Source: Bryobacter aggregatus MPL3 (GTDB lineage: Bacteria > Acidobacteriota > Terriglobia > Bryobacterales > Bryobacteraceae). From it: a DNA stretch of 64,000 bases. Position 1 is the stretch's first letter. Every line of letters starts with the position of its first letter. The notes below the pieces were generated by a model. That model worked only from the letters and a program-made list of their open reading frames with translations. It did not search any database and was not told where the DNA came from. Of the stretch, positions 48,951-58,303 are shown piece after piece. The position numbers were made by a program, and so were the translations under genes. The stretch lies in contig NZ_JNIF01000004.1 in NCBI RefSeq assembly GCF_000702445.1, positions 434,001 through 498,000 of the forward strand. The letters are read 5' to 3'.

Positions 48951-51900
48951 TTAAAAGATGATCTTCAGCGCGAGCTGGAGCTGGCGCGGGATGTTGAATT
49001 GCGAGGTGATGACGCCGAAGGAGGTGGTGCCTGCCTGGGTGCCGGGAGGTCCAAACTGGACGCGGTTGAAGGCGTTGAAGGCTTCCATGCGGAACTGCGC
49101 TTTCAGCGATTCGCGCAGCTTCCAGGTCTTGAACAGCGACAGGTCGTAGTTGGCGATGCCGTGGGTGCGCATGTCCGGCGCGGTGCGGCTGCTGTTGCCA
49201 AAGGTGAAGGCTGCTGGAACCGCGAAGGCGCTGGTGTCGAAGGCGCGATCGAGATTCTTCTGGATGGGGCCCGAGGGCGCCGTGCCGGTGGCGATGCGAT
49301 TGGGGCGCGCGGCGCCGGTGCTGGTCATCACCAGGGGCAAGCCACTTTGGAAGCTGGCGATCGTGTTGAACTGCCATCCGCCGAGCAGGGCGTCCATGGG
49401 CTTAGACCAGGAGGTGCCAAAGTGGCGGCCACGGCCAACCGGCAGATCCCAGACGCCGCTGAGGACGAGGCGCTTCGAGACATCCTGGGGATCGAGCGAG
49501 CGCTCCATGCGGAGATTGGTTGGGTCCTGAATGCCGCTGACCGGGCCGTACATGTCTTGGGAAGAGTCGTTGATCGACTTCGCGGCAGTGAAGCCCACGA
49601 GCAGCGTGTAGCCCTTGGAGAGGCGCTTTTCGAGCTTCAATTGGAGCGAGTGGTATTGCGAGTTGCCGAGAGAAGGGAAGTCGGCAATCACACTTTGGTA
49701 TTGCGGGAAGGGGCGGAGGAGTTGGCCGGCCTGGATAGTTGGGAGGGAGAGCGACGAAGTGGGGTCGGTGATGGTTCCATAGAAGGGATTGGGGACGAGT
49801 TGCTGATTGGCGGTGCCGAGGGCGGTTTGCGCGGCGGTCAGGGAGTTGACGTTGAGCGCGGGCAGGCCGAGCTTGTTGCCCTTGCTGCCGGCATAGGCGG
49901 CTTCGAGGAGCAGGGAGTTGCCCACCATTTGCTGGAGTGAGAAGTTCCATTGCTGGATGTACGGCGTGGCGAACGAGAGGATGAGGGAGTTGACGCTTTG
50001 CCCGAGGAAGAGGTCGGGGCCAAAGGTGGATTTCGGTTGTGGCTGGTTGATGCCGTTGGGGAAGGGGTTGGCGAGGTTGACGATGGGCGTGATGCCATCG
50101 ATGGTGGAGATGATGCTGGTGTTCGAGGTGAAGCCGTCGGCATAAGTGCCACTGAGGCTCGCGTCTGTTGGGGGCAGGCCGAAGAAGATGCCGTAACCAG
50201 TGCGGATGGTGGTCTTAGAGAAGAGCTGGTAGGCGAGGCCAAAGCGCGGGCCGAAGTTATTCAGATCGGTCTTGTCGACCGGGCGATTGTCCGGGCCACG
50301 GAACAGCATTTGTCCCTTGAGATTCGGAAGCGAAGGCACCTTTGTGGCGATGGGCGAAGGAAGCGAGCCATCGAAGATACTGATGCGGTCATAGCGTTCG
50401 GTGCGGGGATGATTCACTTCCCAACGCAGACCGACATTGAGGGAGAGTTTCTTGGTGGCGCGCCAATCGTCCTGGACATAGAGACCCTGGTAACTGCCGC
50501 GATAGGCCGTGGCAGGTTGGGTGCGAATAGAACCGGAGGGATAGCCAAGGAGCATGGTAGCGATGCCGTTGCCGGCAGTGGTGGAGGCTTGATTCGGGTT
50601 GGGACCTTGGGTGAAGTTTGTCCCGAAGGAGAGGCTGCCTTCCGCCAGGTTGTTCTGGAGTTGGTTGTTATAGATCGCGCGATAGTCGAAGCCAAACTTC
50701 AGCGTGTGAGCGCCTCGGATCTTGGTGCCGGACGCAAGCATGGTGTGGGCTGTCTGGGTGCTGTAGTTCTGCGCGCCGTTGCCGAGACCAGCATAGCCAC
50801 TGGCGCTGATCACCGGAAGCGCGTGCACTTGCTGGCCGTCGCGGAAGCTGGGGGAGAAGCCGAGCGTCGTAATGTCGAGGCCATCGCTCCAGGCGACGCG
50901 GGTGCCGTACATGTGGGAGAGGCCATAGTGGACGTTGAAGATCAGGGTGGGCGAGAGGGTACCAGTGTATTGCACGGTGCCGGAACGCCGCCGCTGGATG
51001 AGCGGAGGATTGCTGGGGTTGCCGGCATTCTGGAAGTAGTTCGGCTCGCCGGTGCGCGGGTTCTGGATCGAGACGCGGCCCATGATGCGGTGTGCGGGCG
51101 TGAAGTTGTGATCGATGCGGGTGTCGAAGGTGTCGGTGGTGTTGACGCGTGAGGAACTGAGTACGAGATTGCCGTTAACGCGGTCGTTGTTGGGCAGCGG
51201 GTAGAGGCTGAGCAGCTTGTTTGCGACCGGGCTAATCCGGTTTGAGGGAATGACGTTGCCCGCAAAAGGAGTTCGCGTGGAGCCTGTGAGCGGATCGTAG
51301 ATGAGAATGCGATTGCCGGCAGAGTTGAGGGTCTGCGAGAAGTCGCCGGTGCGTTCGAGAGCGGTGGGCACGGTGAAGGTGGTGGGGGCGAGAGCGGATT
51401 CGCGGAAGGCTTCGTAATCGGTGAAGAAGAAGGTGCGATTGCGGCCGTTGTAGATCTTGGGGATCAGGATGGGGCCGCCCAAGGTGAAGCCTGCCTGGTT
51501 GCGGCGCAGGTTGCCGAGCGGAATTCGATTGCGATTCTGGAAGAAGTCGTTCGCATCGAACTCGGAGTTGCGCAGGAACCAGTAGACCGTACCGTGTGGC
51601 GTGTTGCCGCCGGATTTGGTGATGAAGCTGATGACACCACCATTGGAGCGTCCAAATTCGGCGCTCATCGCATTGGTCTGGACCTTGAACTCTTCGACGG
51701 AGTCGGCATTCGGCGTGTGGATGAGCAGGAAGCTGCGATTGCGCGGCACGGTGTCGGTGGCGCCGTCGAGCAGCACTTCGCTGGTGCCGTTGCCGGCGCC
51801 GTTCATGCCAGGGATGGAACCGCCCAGATGAATCGGCGCCGGGCCTCTGGGGACAGGCACCACGCCAGGGACGAGTGTGGCGAGGGATAGCGGATCGCGG

Positions 51901-52334
51901 CCGTTGAGCGGCAGATCGACAATGCGCTTGGACTCGATCACCTGGCCAAGCGTGTTGGTGGAGGTGTCGAGGAGTGTCGCCTGGCCGTCCACCGTAATCT
52001 GCTCGCTAACGGAGCCGAGCTCCAGTTTGAAATCGACATTCAGGTTGTCTTCGACACTGAGGCGGATGCTGGTTCGATTTGCGCGGCGAAATCCCTGTGC
52101 CTCGGCGGAGACGGAGTAGAGTCCGGGGACGAGAAAGGGGAAGGTGTAGTTTCCTTTGGAGTCTGTGGTGAAGTTGCGGGTGATGTTGGTTCCCGTGTTG
52201 GTGACTGTGACGGTTGCGCCCGGGACAGGGGCATCCTGGGTGTCGCGAACCGTGCCGAGAATAACGCCGGAAGCGGTTTGGGCGACCGCGAGCGAGGCGG
52301 CGAGCACGAGCAGTAGAGTGAGGCGGATGAGCAT
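48951..52334 (-). CDS. Oar-type TonB-dependent receptor with N-terminal carboxypeptidase-regulatory domain
   Basis: 1127 residues. Signal peptide 'MLIRLTLLLVLAASLAVAQ', a CarboxypepD_reg beta-sandwich (residues 20-110: 'GVILGTVRDTQDAPVPGATVTVTN', 'GNYTFPFLVPGLYSVSAEAQGF'), a plug ('VDLPLNGRDPLSLATLVPGVV', 'EVLLDGATDTVP', 'EEFKVQTNAMSAEFGRSNGGVISFITKSG') and a long barrel ending '...QLALKIIF'. This architecture is the large Oar-like receptor family expanded in Solibacter-type acidobacteria and used for polymer-derived ligands. It leads the Gfo/Idh, LacI, DJ-1, epimerase and FkbM genes. Confidence 0.9.
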   Translation of the reverse strand: MLIRLTLLLVLAASLAVAQTASGVILGTVRDTQDAPVPGATVTVTNTGTNITRNFTTDSKGNYTFPFLVPGLYSVSAEAQGFRRANRTSIRLSVEDNLNVDFKLELGSVSEQITVDGQATLLDTSTNTLGQVIESKRIVDLPLNGRDPLSLATLVPGVVPVPRGPAPIHLGGSIPGMNGAGNGTSEVLLDGATDTVPRNRSFLLIHTPNADSVEEFKVQTNAMSAEFGRSNGGVISFITKSGGNTPHGTVYWFLRNSEFDANDFFQNRNRIPLGNLRRNQAGFTLGGPILIPKIYNGRNRTFFFTDYEAFRESALAPTTFTVPTALERTGDFSQTLNSAGNRILIYDPLTGSTRTPFAGNVIPSNRISPVANKLLSLYPLPNNDRVNGNLVLSSSRVNTTDTFDTRIDHNFTPAHRIMGRVSIQNPRTGEPNYFQNAGNPSNPPLIQRRRSGTVQYTGTLSPTLIFNVHYGLSHMYGTRVAWSDGLDITTLGFSPSFRDGQQVHALPVISASGYAGLGNGAQNYSTQTAHTMLASGTKIRGAHTLKFGFDYRAIYNNQLQNNLAEGSLSFGTNFTQGPNPNQASTTAGNGIATMLLGYPSGSIRTQPATAYRGSYQGLYVQDDWRATKKLSLNVGLRWEVNHPRTERYDRISIFDGSLPSPIATKVPSLPNLKGQMLFRGPDNRPVDKTDLNNFGPRFGLAYQLFSKTTIRTGYGIFFGLPPTDASLSGTYADGFTSNTSIISTIDGITPIVNLANPFPNGINQPQPKSTFGPDLFLGQSVNSLILSFATPYIQQWNFSLQQMVGNSLLLEAAYAGSKGNKLGLPALNVNSLTAAQTALGTANQQLVPNPFYGTITDPTSSLSLPTIQAGQLLRPFPQYQSVIADFPSLGNSQYHSLQLKLEKRLSKGYTLLVGFTAAKSINDSSQDMYGPVSGIQDPTNLRMERSLDPQDVSKRLVLSGVWDLPVGRGRHFGTSWSKPMDALLGGWQFNTIASFQSGLPLVMTSTGAARPNRIATGTAPSGPIQKNLDRAFDTSAFAVPAAFTFGNSSRTAPDMRTHGIANYDLSLFKTWKLRESLKAQFRMEAFNAFNRVQFGPPGTQAGTTSFGVITSQFNIPRQLQLALKIIF

Positions 52335-52359
52335 GGTGGGACTCCTTGGGCCGGTAGCG

Positions 52360-52397
52360 TATCGATTAGCGAAACGATTCGATAAGGACTTTATCGA
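52360..52397. promoter_or_regulatory. candidate LacI-family operator cluster upstream of Oar-type receptor
   Basis: The 12-base near-palindrome CGAAACGATTCG (52370-52381) has the central CG typical of LacI-family operators, with one mismatched pair. TATCGA (52360-52365), TCGATA (52379-52384) and TATCGA (52392-52397) surround it, and TCGATAA-ggact-TTATCGA (52379-52397) is a second perfect 7-bp inverted repeat. It lies between the receptor start (52334) and the ECF sigma start (52463), 26-63 bases upstream of the receptor gene. Confidence 0.5.
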
Positions 52398-52462
52398 AGT
52401 TTGGAAGTTCCGTCAACCAGATTCTCGCTCTCGCTCGATTTCACAGACTAAAATATTTCCAC

Positions 52463-53032
52463 GTGGACTTCGTCGGACTCATTGCGCAAATCCGCAAGGA
52501 AGATCGAAACGCGGAAGCGGAGTTAGTCACCTACTTCGAGCCGCGCATTCGAGCCTATACCGGCGCCAGGACCTCGGACTTCGATCTGATTCAGGAAGTG
52601 ACCCAGGAGACTTTAATCGCCGTACTCTGCGCGGTGCGTGATGGAAAGCTCCGGCAAGCGGAAACTCTGGCTTCCTTTGTCTATGCCGTTGCCAGGAATC
52701 AGTTTGCGGATGCGATCCGCCGGAAGGTGCGCGAGCAAGCAGAGCCGATCCTGGAGAATCATCATTTGGTTGCTGCCGCTCCGAAACAGGTATCGGAGTT
52801 GATGGAGACCGCGCGCCGGGAGATCTCGAACCTGGAGGCGACAGACCGCCGCATCCTCTGGATGACGTTGATTGACGGCTATAAGCCTGGGGAAGTGGCT
52901 CACTTGATCGGAATGAGTGCAGAACTGGTGCGGCAGCGGAAGTCCAGAGCTCTAAAGAAATTGGTGAGTAAGTTGCAGCCGCTGTCACGAATCGTGCAAC
53001 GCTGGCCACTCTTAAAGGGAGAGCCCAAATGA
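52463..53032 (+). CDS. ECF-type RNA polymerase sigma factor
   Basis: 189 residues from a GTG at 52463. Region 2 is visible as 'DFDLIQEVTQETLIAVLCAVRDGKL' and 'FVYAVARNQFADAIRRK'; region 4 as 'TDRRILWMTLIDGYKPGEVAHLIGMSAELVRQRKSRALKKL', the sigma-4 helix-turn-helix. It has the layout of ECF factors paired with zinc-finger anti-sigma proteins. The stop overlaps the next ATG (ATGA), and the three genes to 56491 form one unit. Target promoter not determinable. Confidence 0.87.
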   Translation: MDFVGLIAQIRKEDRNAEAELVTYFEPRIRAYTGARTSDFDLIQEVTQETLIAVLCAVRDGKLRQAETLASFVYAVARNQFADAIRRKVREQAEPILENHHLVAAAPKQVSELMETARREISNLEATDRRILWMTLIDGYKPGEVAHLIGMSAELVRQRKSRALKKLVSKLQPLSRIVQRWPLLKGEPK

Positions 53033-53739
53033 ATTGCACGGACTTTGCGCAGAAAGAAGTTGCCGAACAGTATCTCTCCGGCCAACTCAGCGAGGAGATG
53101 CGTGAAGCCTATGAGTCTCATTATTTTCAGTGTGAGGATTGCTTTGCAGAGCTCGAAGCCATGCGCGTGATTCGAGCTGGCTTAGAAGAACTTGGGCCGG
53201 GGCGGCAGTCTCGGAGAACTCCTCTGCGCTGGATTCTGGCCGTGGCCGCAGCCGCTTGTCTGTCCGTGTTTTTGTGGCGTTCCTCCAGCCGGGAAGCACC
53301 TGCCGTGTTACCGGTGGAGCGCCCGGTTCTGACCGCACAAGTGGCTCCTCCTCCATATCAGAATGCGACGCTCCGTGGTACGCAGAGCGCGGAGAAGGTG
53401 GCTTTCCGTGACGCGATGCGCGGATATTCCAAGGGAGATTTCGCCGGTACGGCGTCTGCCTTGCGCATCGTTTTAGAAAAGTATCCCGATGCGCTGGAGG
53501 CACGTTATTTTCTTGCGATCTGCCGTTTGTATTCCGACCCCCACTCCGATGTGGCACACGAGTTAGAATCAATCGCGAATAGCAATTCCACTTACTCAGA
53601 AGAGGCGCGTTTCTATCTGGGCTACTCGTTGCTGCGCTCGTCGCAGTTGCAAGCGGCTCGCCGCGAGTTGGAAGCGGTGATTGCACAACATGGAGATTAC
53701 GAAGGCAAAGCTCGTGAACTACTGGCTACGCGCCGTTAG
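53029..53739 (+). CDS. zinc-finger anti-sigma-like membrane protein with C-terminal TPR
   Basis: 236 residues. The N-terminal 45 residues carry a zf-HC2-like pattern: 'YLSGQLSEEMREAYESHYFQCEDCFAELE', with H and CxxC (HxxxCxxC). One membrane helix follows ('WILAVAAAACLSVFLW'). The periplasmic C-terminus holds TPR-like repeats ('AFRDAMRGYSKGDFAGTASALRIVLEKYPDALEARYFLAICRLY', 'EARFYLGYSLLRSSQLQAARRELEAV'). This is the expected anti-sigma for the ECF factor 4 bases upstream. Its 3' end overlaps the CHAT gene by 50 bases. Confidence 0.75.
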   Translation: MNCTDFAQKEVAEQYLSGQLSEEMREAYESHYFQCEDCFAELEAMRVIRAGLEELGPGRQSRRTPLRWILAVAAAACLSVFLWRSSSREAPAVLPVERPVLTAQVAPPPYQNATLRGTQSAEKVAFRDAMRGYSKGDFAGTASALRIVLEKYPDALEARYFLAICRLYSDPHSDVAHELESIANSNSTYSEEARFYLGYSLLRSSQLQAARRELEAVIAQHGDYEGKARELLATRR

Positions 53740-56491
53740 ATGTCTGGTGCTGCTGGCCGCGAGCAGCGGCGCGCAGGAGGAGTGGCGGACGCTTTCGGAC
53801 CGGCAGATTCGCGATCACGATCTGAAGGGTGCGCAAGTGACCCTTGATCTGGCTCGTGCCGCTGCCGTTTCCCGCGCGGGCGCCCATTCTGAGGCGAGTG
53901 CCGATATCGATCTCCGCCTTGCCTATCTGCGCTATCTGGCGGGCGACTATCGTGGGGTGCATGAGATTTCGACGCGTGCCTTGCAGAGCTACGAGACCGC
54001 GCTTGGGCCACGGAGCCTGAAGTCTGTGGAGGCGCTGGTTTGGATCGGCTCGGCGCACAGCGCCTTGAACGAGTATTCACAGGCGCAGGAAAAGTTGACG
54101 CGGGCCTTGGAGATCCATCAGCAAGTGGGCGCGGGCGAAGATGTGCTGCTTGGGAGAATCCTCAATCAACTGGCGGGAACGCAGATTGGAGCCGGGGATT
54201 TTGCCGCAGCGAAGATTACGATTGAGCGAGCCATCGCGGTTCTCGAGGGGCTTGGGGCGAGTGGCGAGGACCAGCTCTCGACCGCCTTGCGCCAGTTTGC
54301 TTACATTCTGACGGAACTCGGTGATTTTGCGGGAGCCCGTTTGGCGAACCAGCGAAGTTTAGCGATTCTCACCCGGCGTGGGGGAGAGGATGCCGTTTCG
54401 GTTGCGGATCTGCTGGTGGTTGCGGGCAATGGCGAGAAGGATGCCGGCAATTGGACCGCCGCCCGCGACATGCATCGCCGTGCTGTTGCGATTTATGAGA
54501 AGCGGCTGGGGCCAGAGAACACGCGGAGCGGCGGCGCGCTGGACAGTCTGGGGCAGGACCTGCTGGGTCTGAAGGATTACGCCGGTGCGCGGCTTGCGCT
54601 GGAGCGTGCGGTGAAGATTCAGACGGCGGCGCTGGGGGCGCGGCATGTCTGGACGGCGAATGCGATTCAGGGGCTGGGACAGGTGGCTGCGGCAGAGGGT
54701 AAGTATGAAGAGGCACGACAGTTCCTGGAGCAGACTCTCGACATCTGGCGGGAGAAACTGGGCGACTCCCATCCCTTCACTTTGAACGCCGCAACACGCC
54801 TGGCTGAGGTGTTGGGGAATCTGGGACGGCGTGAGGATGCCTTTGCCCTGGCGCTGGAGACGACACGGAGGCGGCGGGATTATCTGGCCAGTACCTTGCG
54901 GACGGTGGAAGAGCGGCAGGCGCTACGCTATGCGTCGAGCCGGACGAAGAGTCTGGATTTGATGTTGTCCTATCTTGGAAAAGATCCGCAGGAGCTGCGC
55001 GCGGCCTGGGATGTTCTGATTCGCATGCGCGTGCTGGTGCTCGATGAGATGGCCGCCCGGCAGCGTGCGGTCCGGCAGGTGGAGAATCCGCAGATCCGTG
55101 AGATGGTCCAGCAGGTGATGACCGCGCGGTCCAATTTGGCTCGTCTTGCCGTACAAGGCAAAGGGGCGAAGTTACAGGCGGACTTTGATGCGCAGATGGA
55201 GGCACACCGGGCTTCTGTTGACGGCGCCGAGGCAAACTTAGCGGTGCACAGCAGGGCCTTGCGAATTGAGATCGCCCGGGAACGTGCGGGGCTTGCGGAG
55301 GTGCAAGCCGCATTGCCGCAAGGGGCTACGTTGGTGGGCTATGTGCGCCAGGAGCGGTATCTCGCCTTCGTTTGGCGGACAGGGGAGGGGACGCCGCGCC
55401 TGGTGGATCTTGGCGCTGCCACACGCATCGATCGGAGCATGAAGCTGTGGCGGGCGGAGTTAGATCGCGAACGCGATGCGGCGGGTCGCAATCAGTTGAA
55501 GAATGAAGCGAGTTACCGCGAGCTTGCGGCGTCGCTCCGGAAGCTTGTGTGGGATCCTCTCGGCATCACGGGCAAGGGGCCTGTCTTTGTGGTGGCGGAT
55601 GGCTCGCTGCAGGCGTTGAACTTTGCTGCCCTGGTGATGAAAAATGGCCAATACCTAGCTGAAGCCGGGCCTCTGGTTCATCTTCTGGGGGCGGAGCGGG
55701 ATCTGGTGGGGCAACCGGAATCGGTGGACCGGAACACGCGGATGTTCGCTCTGGGCAATGCCTCCTTTGCACAGCAACCGATTCAGCTCTCTCAGGCGAA
55801 GACTGCTTTTCGCGGTCTGCGTCCGGCCTGTGAGGACTTTGCCACGCGTTTGTTTGAGCCCCTGCCGGGATCGGCCGCGGAAGTACGGAGCATTGCCCAG
55901 ATCTGGCGGCAGCGAGGCTGGAAGGCCGATGTCTTCACCGGTAGCGGCGCTACAGAGAGTGCGTTGAAGGCTGGGAGTGCACAGGCGCGCGTAGTGCATG
56001 TCGCGACGCATGGATATTTTTTGGAATCCTGTGCCGGGTCAAATGTGGCGATGGAGAATCCGCTACTCCGTTCCGGGCTGGCCCTTGCTGGTGCGAACCA
56101 TCGGCAGATGGCGAAGGAGGGGCAGGACGATGGCATTCTCACCGCCGAGGAGGCGAGCACGCTGGATTTGAGCGCTGCGGAGTGGGTGGTGCTCTCTGGT
56201 TGTGACACGGGCGTTGGGGAGTTGCGTGCGGGCGAAGGTATTCTTGGCTTGCGCCGGGCGTTTCAACAGGCAGGGGCCCGCACGATCATCACGAGTCTGT
56301 GGCCGGTTGATGACGAGGAAACCAGACGATGGATGACACTCCTGTACCGGCAACGCTTCCAGAACCAAGAATCGACCGTCGATTCCCTGCGGACTACGAA
56401 CCGTCTGATGATCCGTTCTCTGCGGAGCGCCGGCAAGAGCACGCACCCCTACCACTGGGCGGCTTTTGTTGCGATCGGGGATTGGCGCTAA
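53690..56491 (+). CDS. TPR-repeat CHAT-domain (caspase-like) peptidase
   Basis: 933 residues from the ATG at 53690 (a TTG at 53681 is also in frame). The N-terminus 'ITKAKLVNYWLRAVRCLVLLAASSGAQ' is a signal-peptide-like segment. Residues 40-430 are many TPR repeats ('YRGVHEISTRALQSYE', 'GDFAAAKITIERAIAVLEG', 'KDYAGARLALERAVKIQTAALG'). Residues 610-930 are the CHAT domain, with the caspase-type dyad intact: His774 in 'VHVATHGYF' and Cys838 in 'VLSGCDTGVGEL', then 'GLRRAFQQAGARTIITSLWPVDDEETRRWM'. The signal peptide would put a predicted protease outside the cytoplasm. Co-transcribed with the sigma/anti-sigma pair. Confidence 0.85.
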   Translation: MEITKAKLVNYWLRAVRCLVLLAASSGAQEEWRTLSDRQIRDHDLKGAQVTLDLARAAAVSRAGAHSEASADIDLRLAYLRYLAGDYRGVHEISTRALQSYETALGPRSLKSVEALVWIGSAHSALNEYSQAQEKLTRALEIHQQVGAGEDVLLGRILNQLAGTQIGAGDFAAAKITIERAIAVLEGLGASGEDQLSTALRQFAYILTELGDFAGARLANQRSLAILTRRGGEDAVSVADLLVVAGNGEKDAGNWTAARDMHRRAVAIYEKRLGPENTRSGGALDSLGQDLLGLKDYAGARLALERAVKIQTAALGARHVWTANAIQGLGQVAAAEGKYEEARQFLEQTLDIWREKLGDSHPFTLNAATRLAEVLGNLGRREDAFALALETTRRRRDYLASTLRTVEERQALRYASSRTKSLDLMLSYLGKDPQELRAAWDVLIRMRVLVLDEMAARQRAVRQVENPQIREMVQQVMTARSNLARLAVQGKGAKLQADFDAQMEAHRASVDGAEANLAVHSRALRIEIARERAGLAEVQAALPQGATLVGYVRQERYLAFVWRTGEGTPRLVDLGAATRIDRSMKLWRAELDRERDAAGRNQLKNEASYRELAASLRKLVWDPLGITGKGPVFVVADGSLQALNFAALVMKNGQYLAEAGPLVHLLGAERDLVGQPESVDRNTRMFALGNASFAQQPIQLSQAKTAFRGLRPACEDFATRLFEPLPGSAAEVRSIAQIWRQRGWKADVFTGSGATESALKAGSAQARVVHVATHGYFLESCAGSNVAMENPLLRSGLALAGANHRQMAKEGQDDGILTAEEASTLDLSAAEWVVLSGCDTGVGELRAGEGILGLRRAFQQAGARTIITSLWPVDDEETRRWMTLLYRQRFQNQESTVDSLRTTNRLMIRSLRSAGKSTHPYHWAAFVAIGDWR

Positions 56492-56509
56492 GCTCGCTAC
56501 ACTCTAGAA

Positions 56510-57280
56510 ATGCTGTGTTGCGCCGTTCGGGATTGCCATTTGGCGCTTGTGAGAGAGGGACGGCAATGGCGTTGCGCGAAGGGTCATTCCTTCGATATCG
56601 CACGGAGCGGCTATGTGAATTTGTTGCAGCCGCAGGAGCGCCGGTCAAAGAATCCCGGAGATACTGCTGAGGCTGTTGCCGGACGTCGCCGTTTGCACGA
56701 TTTGGGCGTGACGGCTCCGTTGTTTCGCGGCCTCGCCGCGTTTCTGCAGGCTTCAGAAACGGATGTTGTGCTCGATGCCGGTTGTGGCGAAGGCTTCTAT
56801 CTCGGATCGCTGGCGAAAGAGAGTGGCTGCGAAGGCCATGGGATGGATATTTCGATTCCAGCCATTGATGCGGCGGCGCGGCGCTATCCAAGTTGCGCGT
56901 GGATTGTGGGGAATGCCGATCGGTCGATTCCTTATTCCGATCGTAGTTTTTCTGTGGTGATGTCGATTACGGCACGGATGAATCCGGCGGAGTTTCGCCG
57001 CGTTCTGCGCGATGATGGGCGTCTGTTGGTTGCGATTCCCGCGCCGGATGATTTGATCGAACTGCGCGGGAAGGGCAGAGAGCGTGTCGAACGCACGGCA
57101 GAAACCTTTGTCGACGGTTTCCAACTGGTCTCGCAGCAGAAGGTGAGCACGACGGCCGATCTGGATGCCGCCGCGGTACAGGATGTCCTGCACTCGATTT
57201 ATCGTCCCTTGCACGCGGTCGATGCGGCATCGATGCGGGTGACCTTCAGTTTTGATCTCCTTTTATTTCGCGCTGCCTAG
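56510..57280 (+). CDS. RlmA-like 23S rRNA guanine methyltransferase
   Basis: 256 residues. An N-terminal zinc ribbon ('MLCCAVRDCHLALVREGRQWRCAKGHSFDIARSGYVNLL', Cys and His ligands) is the RlmA/RrmA signature, followed by 'VVLDAGCGEGFYLGSLAKESGCEGHGMDISIPAIDAAARRY' (SAM motif I/II) and 'FSVVMSITARMNPAEFRRVLRDDGRLLVAIP'. Founding members methylate N1 of G745/G748 in 23S rRNA. The 18-base gap from the CHAT gene suggests possible co-transcription, though function is unrelated. Confidence 0.8.
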   Translation: MLCCAVRDCHLALVREGRQWRCAKGHSFDIARSGYVNLLQPQERRSKNPGDTAEAVAGRRRLHDLGVTAPLFRGLAAFLQASETDVVLDAGCGEGFYLGSLAKESGCEGHGMDISIPAIDAAARRYPSCAWIVGNADRSIPYSDRSFSVVMSITARMNPAEFRRVLRDDGRLLVAIPAPDDLIELRGKGRERVERTAETFVDGFQLVSQQKVSTTADLDAAAVQDVLHSIYRPLHAVDAASMRVTFSFDLLLFRAA

Positions 57281-57301
57281 ATGTTTTGGTAGTCTTTCAG
57301 A

Positions 57302-57943
57302 ATGAATCGCAGAGAAGCTGGATTGATCCTTCTGGGGGCCATGTCTGCACAGGCAGCGCCAGGTGGTTTTAAAAAACTGTTCAATGGCAAAGACCTGACG
57401 GGCTGGACGCTTGTGAAGGGTCATGGGGTCGGCTATGTGGTGGAGAAGGGAGTGCTGGTTTGCCCCGAGAATGGTGGGGGGAACCTCTTCACAGAGAAAG
57501 AGTACTCTGACTTTGTGCTGCAACTGGAATGGCGGCTCTGGGATGGTGGCAACAATGGCGTGGGGATTCGTGCCCCGCTCGAAGGGGACGCCGCCTATGT
57601 CGGAATGGAAATCCAAATTCTCGACGACGAATCTGAGAAGTATAAGAAGGGTGCAGGGCTCAAGCCCACCCAGTACACCGGCAGCGTCTACGATGTCTTT
57701 CCAGCTAAGCGCGGATCGGTGTTGCGCGATGGCGTGTGGAACAAGTACCAGATTGAAGCAAAGGGCCGCAGGGTCAAGGTGACACTGAACGGCAATGTCG
57801 TCTCCGATGTGAATCTCGATGATGCCAAGGACGAAGCCGTTTTGAAGAAGCATCCGGGGCTGGCGCGCAAGAGCGGCCATATCGGATTCCTCGGTCACGG
57901 AACCCGCGTGGAGTTCCGCAACATTCGCATCAAGGAACTCTAG
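57302..57943 (+). CDS. exported DUF1080 (3-keto-disaccharide hydrolase-like) protein
   Basis: 213 residues. Tat/Sec signal ([19 protein letters not shown]), then '[33 protein letters not shown]' and '[48 protein letters not shown]', ending '[23 protein letters not shown]'. This is the concanavalin-like jelly roll of DUF1080, abundant in acidobacteria and planctomycetes; some members hydrolyse 3-keto-glycosides made by Gfo/Idh-type oxidoreductases. Converges with the small membrane gene, 3 bases apart. Confidence 0.85.
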   Translation: MNRREAGLILLGAMSAQAAPGGFKKLFNGKDLTGWTLVKGHGVGYVVEKGVLVCPENGGGNLFTEKEYSDFVLQLEWRLWDGGNNGVGIRAPLEGDAAYVGMEIQILDDESEKYKKGAGLKPTQYTGSVYDVFPAKRGSVLRDGVWNKYQIEAKGRRVKVTLNGNVVSDVNLDDAKDEAVLKKHPGLARKSGHIGFLGHGTRVEFRNIRIKEL

Positions 57944-57946
57944 GCG

Positions 57947-58303
57947 CTACTTGGTTTCGCTGAAGATCTGTCCCAGCAGCAGGTGAAACAGGCCGCTCAC
58001 CAGCGACATGACGAGCGAGCCGAGCAATGCTGGGACAAATCCGTCAACACGGAATCCCGAGACAAACTTCGCTGCCAGTAGAAACATCAGCGCATTGATG
58101 ATCAGGCTAGACAGCCCGAGAGTCAGGCAACCGATGGGCAAGGTCAGCAGTTTCAGGATATTGCCCAGAGTTGCGTTCACTAGACCGATCACCAGGGCGG
58201 CAAGCAGGATAGTGGGAACGGTGCTGACATGAACACCGGGGATGAACTGCGTAACTACATAGAGCGCGATCGCGCTGACGATCCATTTGAGAATGAGTGA
58301 CAT
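57947..58303 (-). CDS. YvlD/holin-4-like small membrane protein
   Basis: 118 residues with three to four membrane helices ('ILKWIVSAIALYVVTQFIPGVHVSTVPTILLAALVIGLVNATLGNILKLLTLPIGCLTLGLSSLIINALMFLLA...'). The 'GLVNA.LG.ILKLLTLP...LTLGL..L.INALMF..A...V.GF.VDGF..A..GS...S' pattern is that of the family annotated as phage holin 4_2 or YvlD. It is a normal chromosomal membrane protein; there is no phage context. Function unknown. Confidence 0.8.
   Translation of the reverse strand: MSLILKWIVSAIALYVVTQFIPGVHVSTVPTILLAALVIGLVNATLGNILKLLTLPIGCLTLGLSSLIINALMFLLAAKFVSGFRVDGFVPALLGSLVMSLVSGLFHLLLGQIFSETK

Noticed and set aside
57947-58303. Prophage remnant suggested by the holin-4-like name
   Set aside because: The family is a chromosomal membrane protein; there are no other phage genes, integrase or attachment sites in the window.
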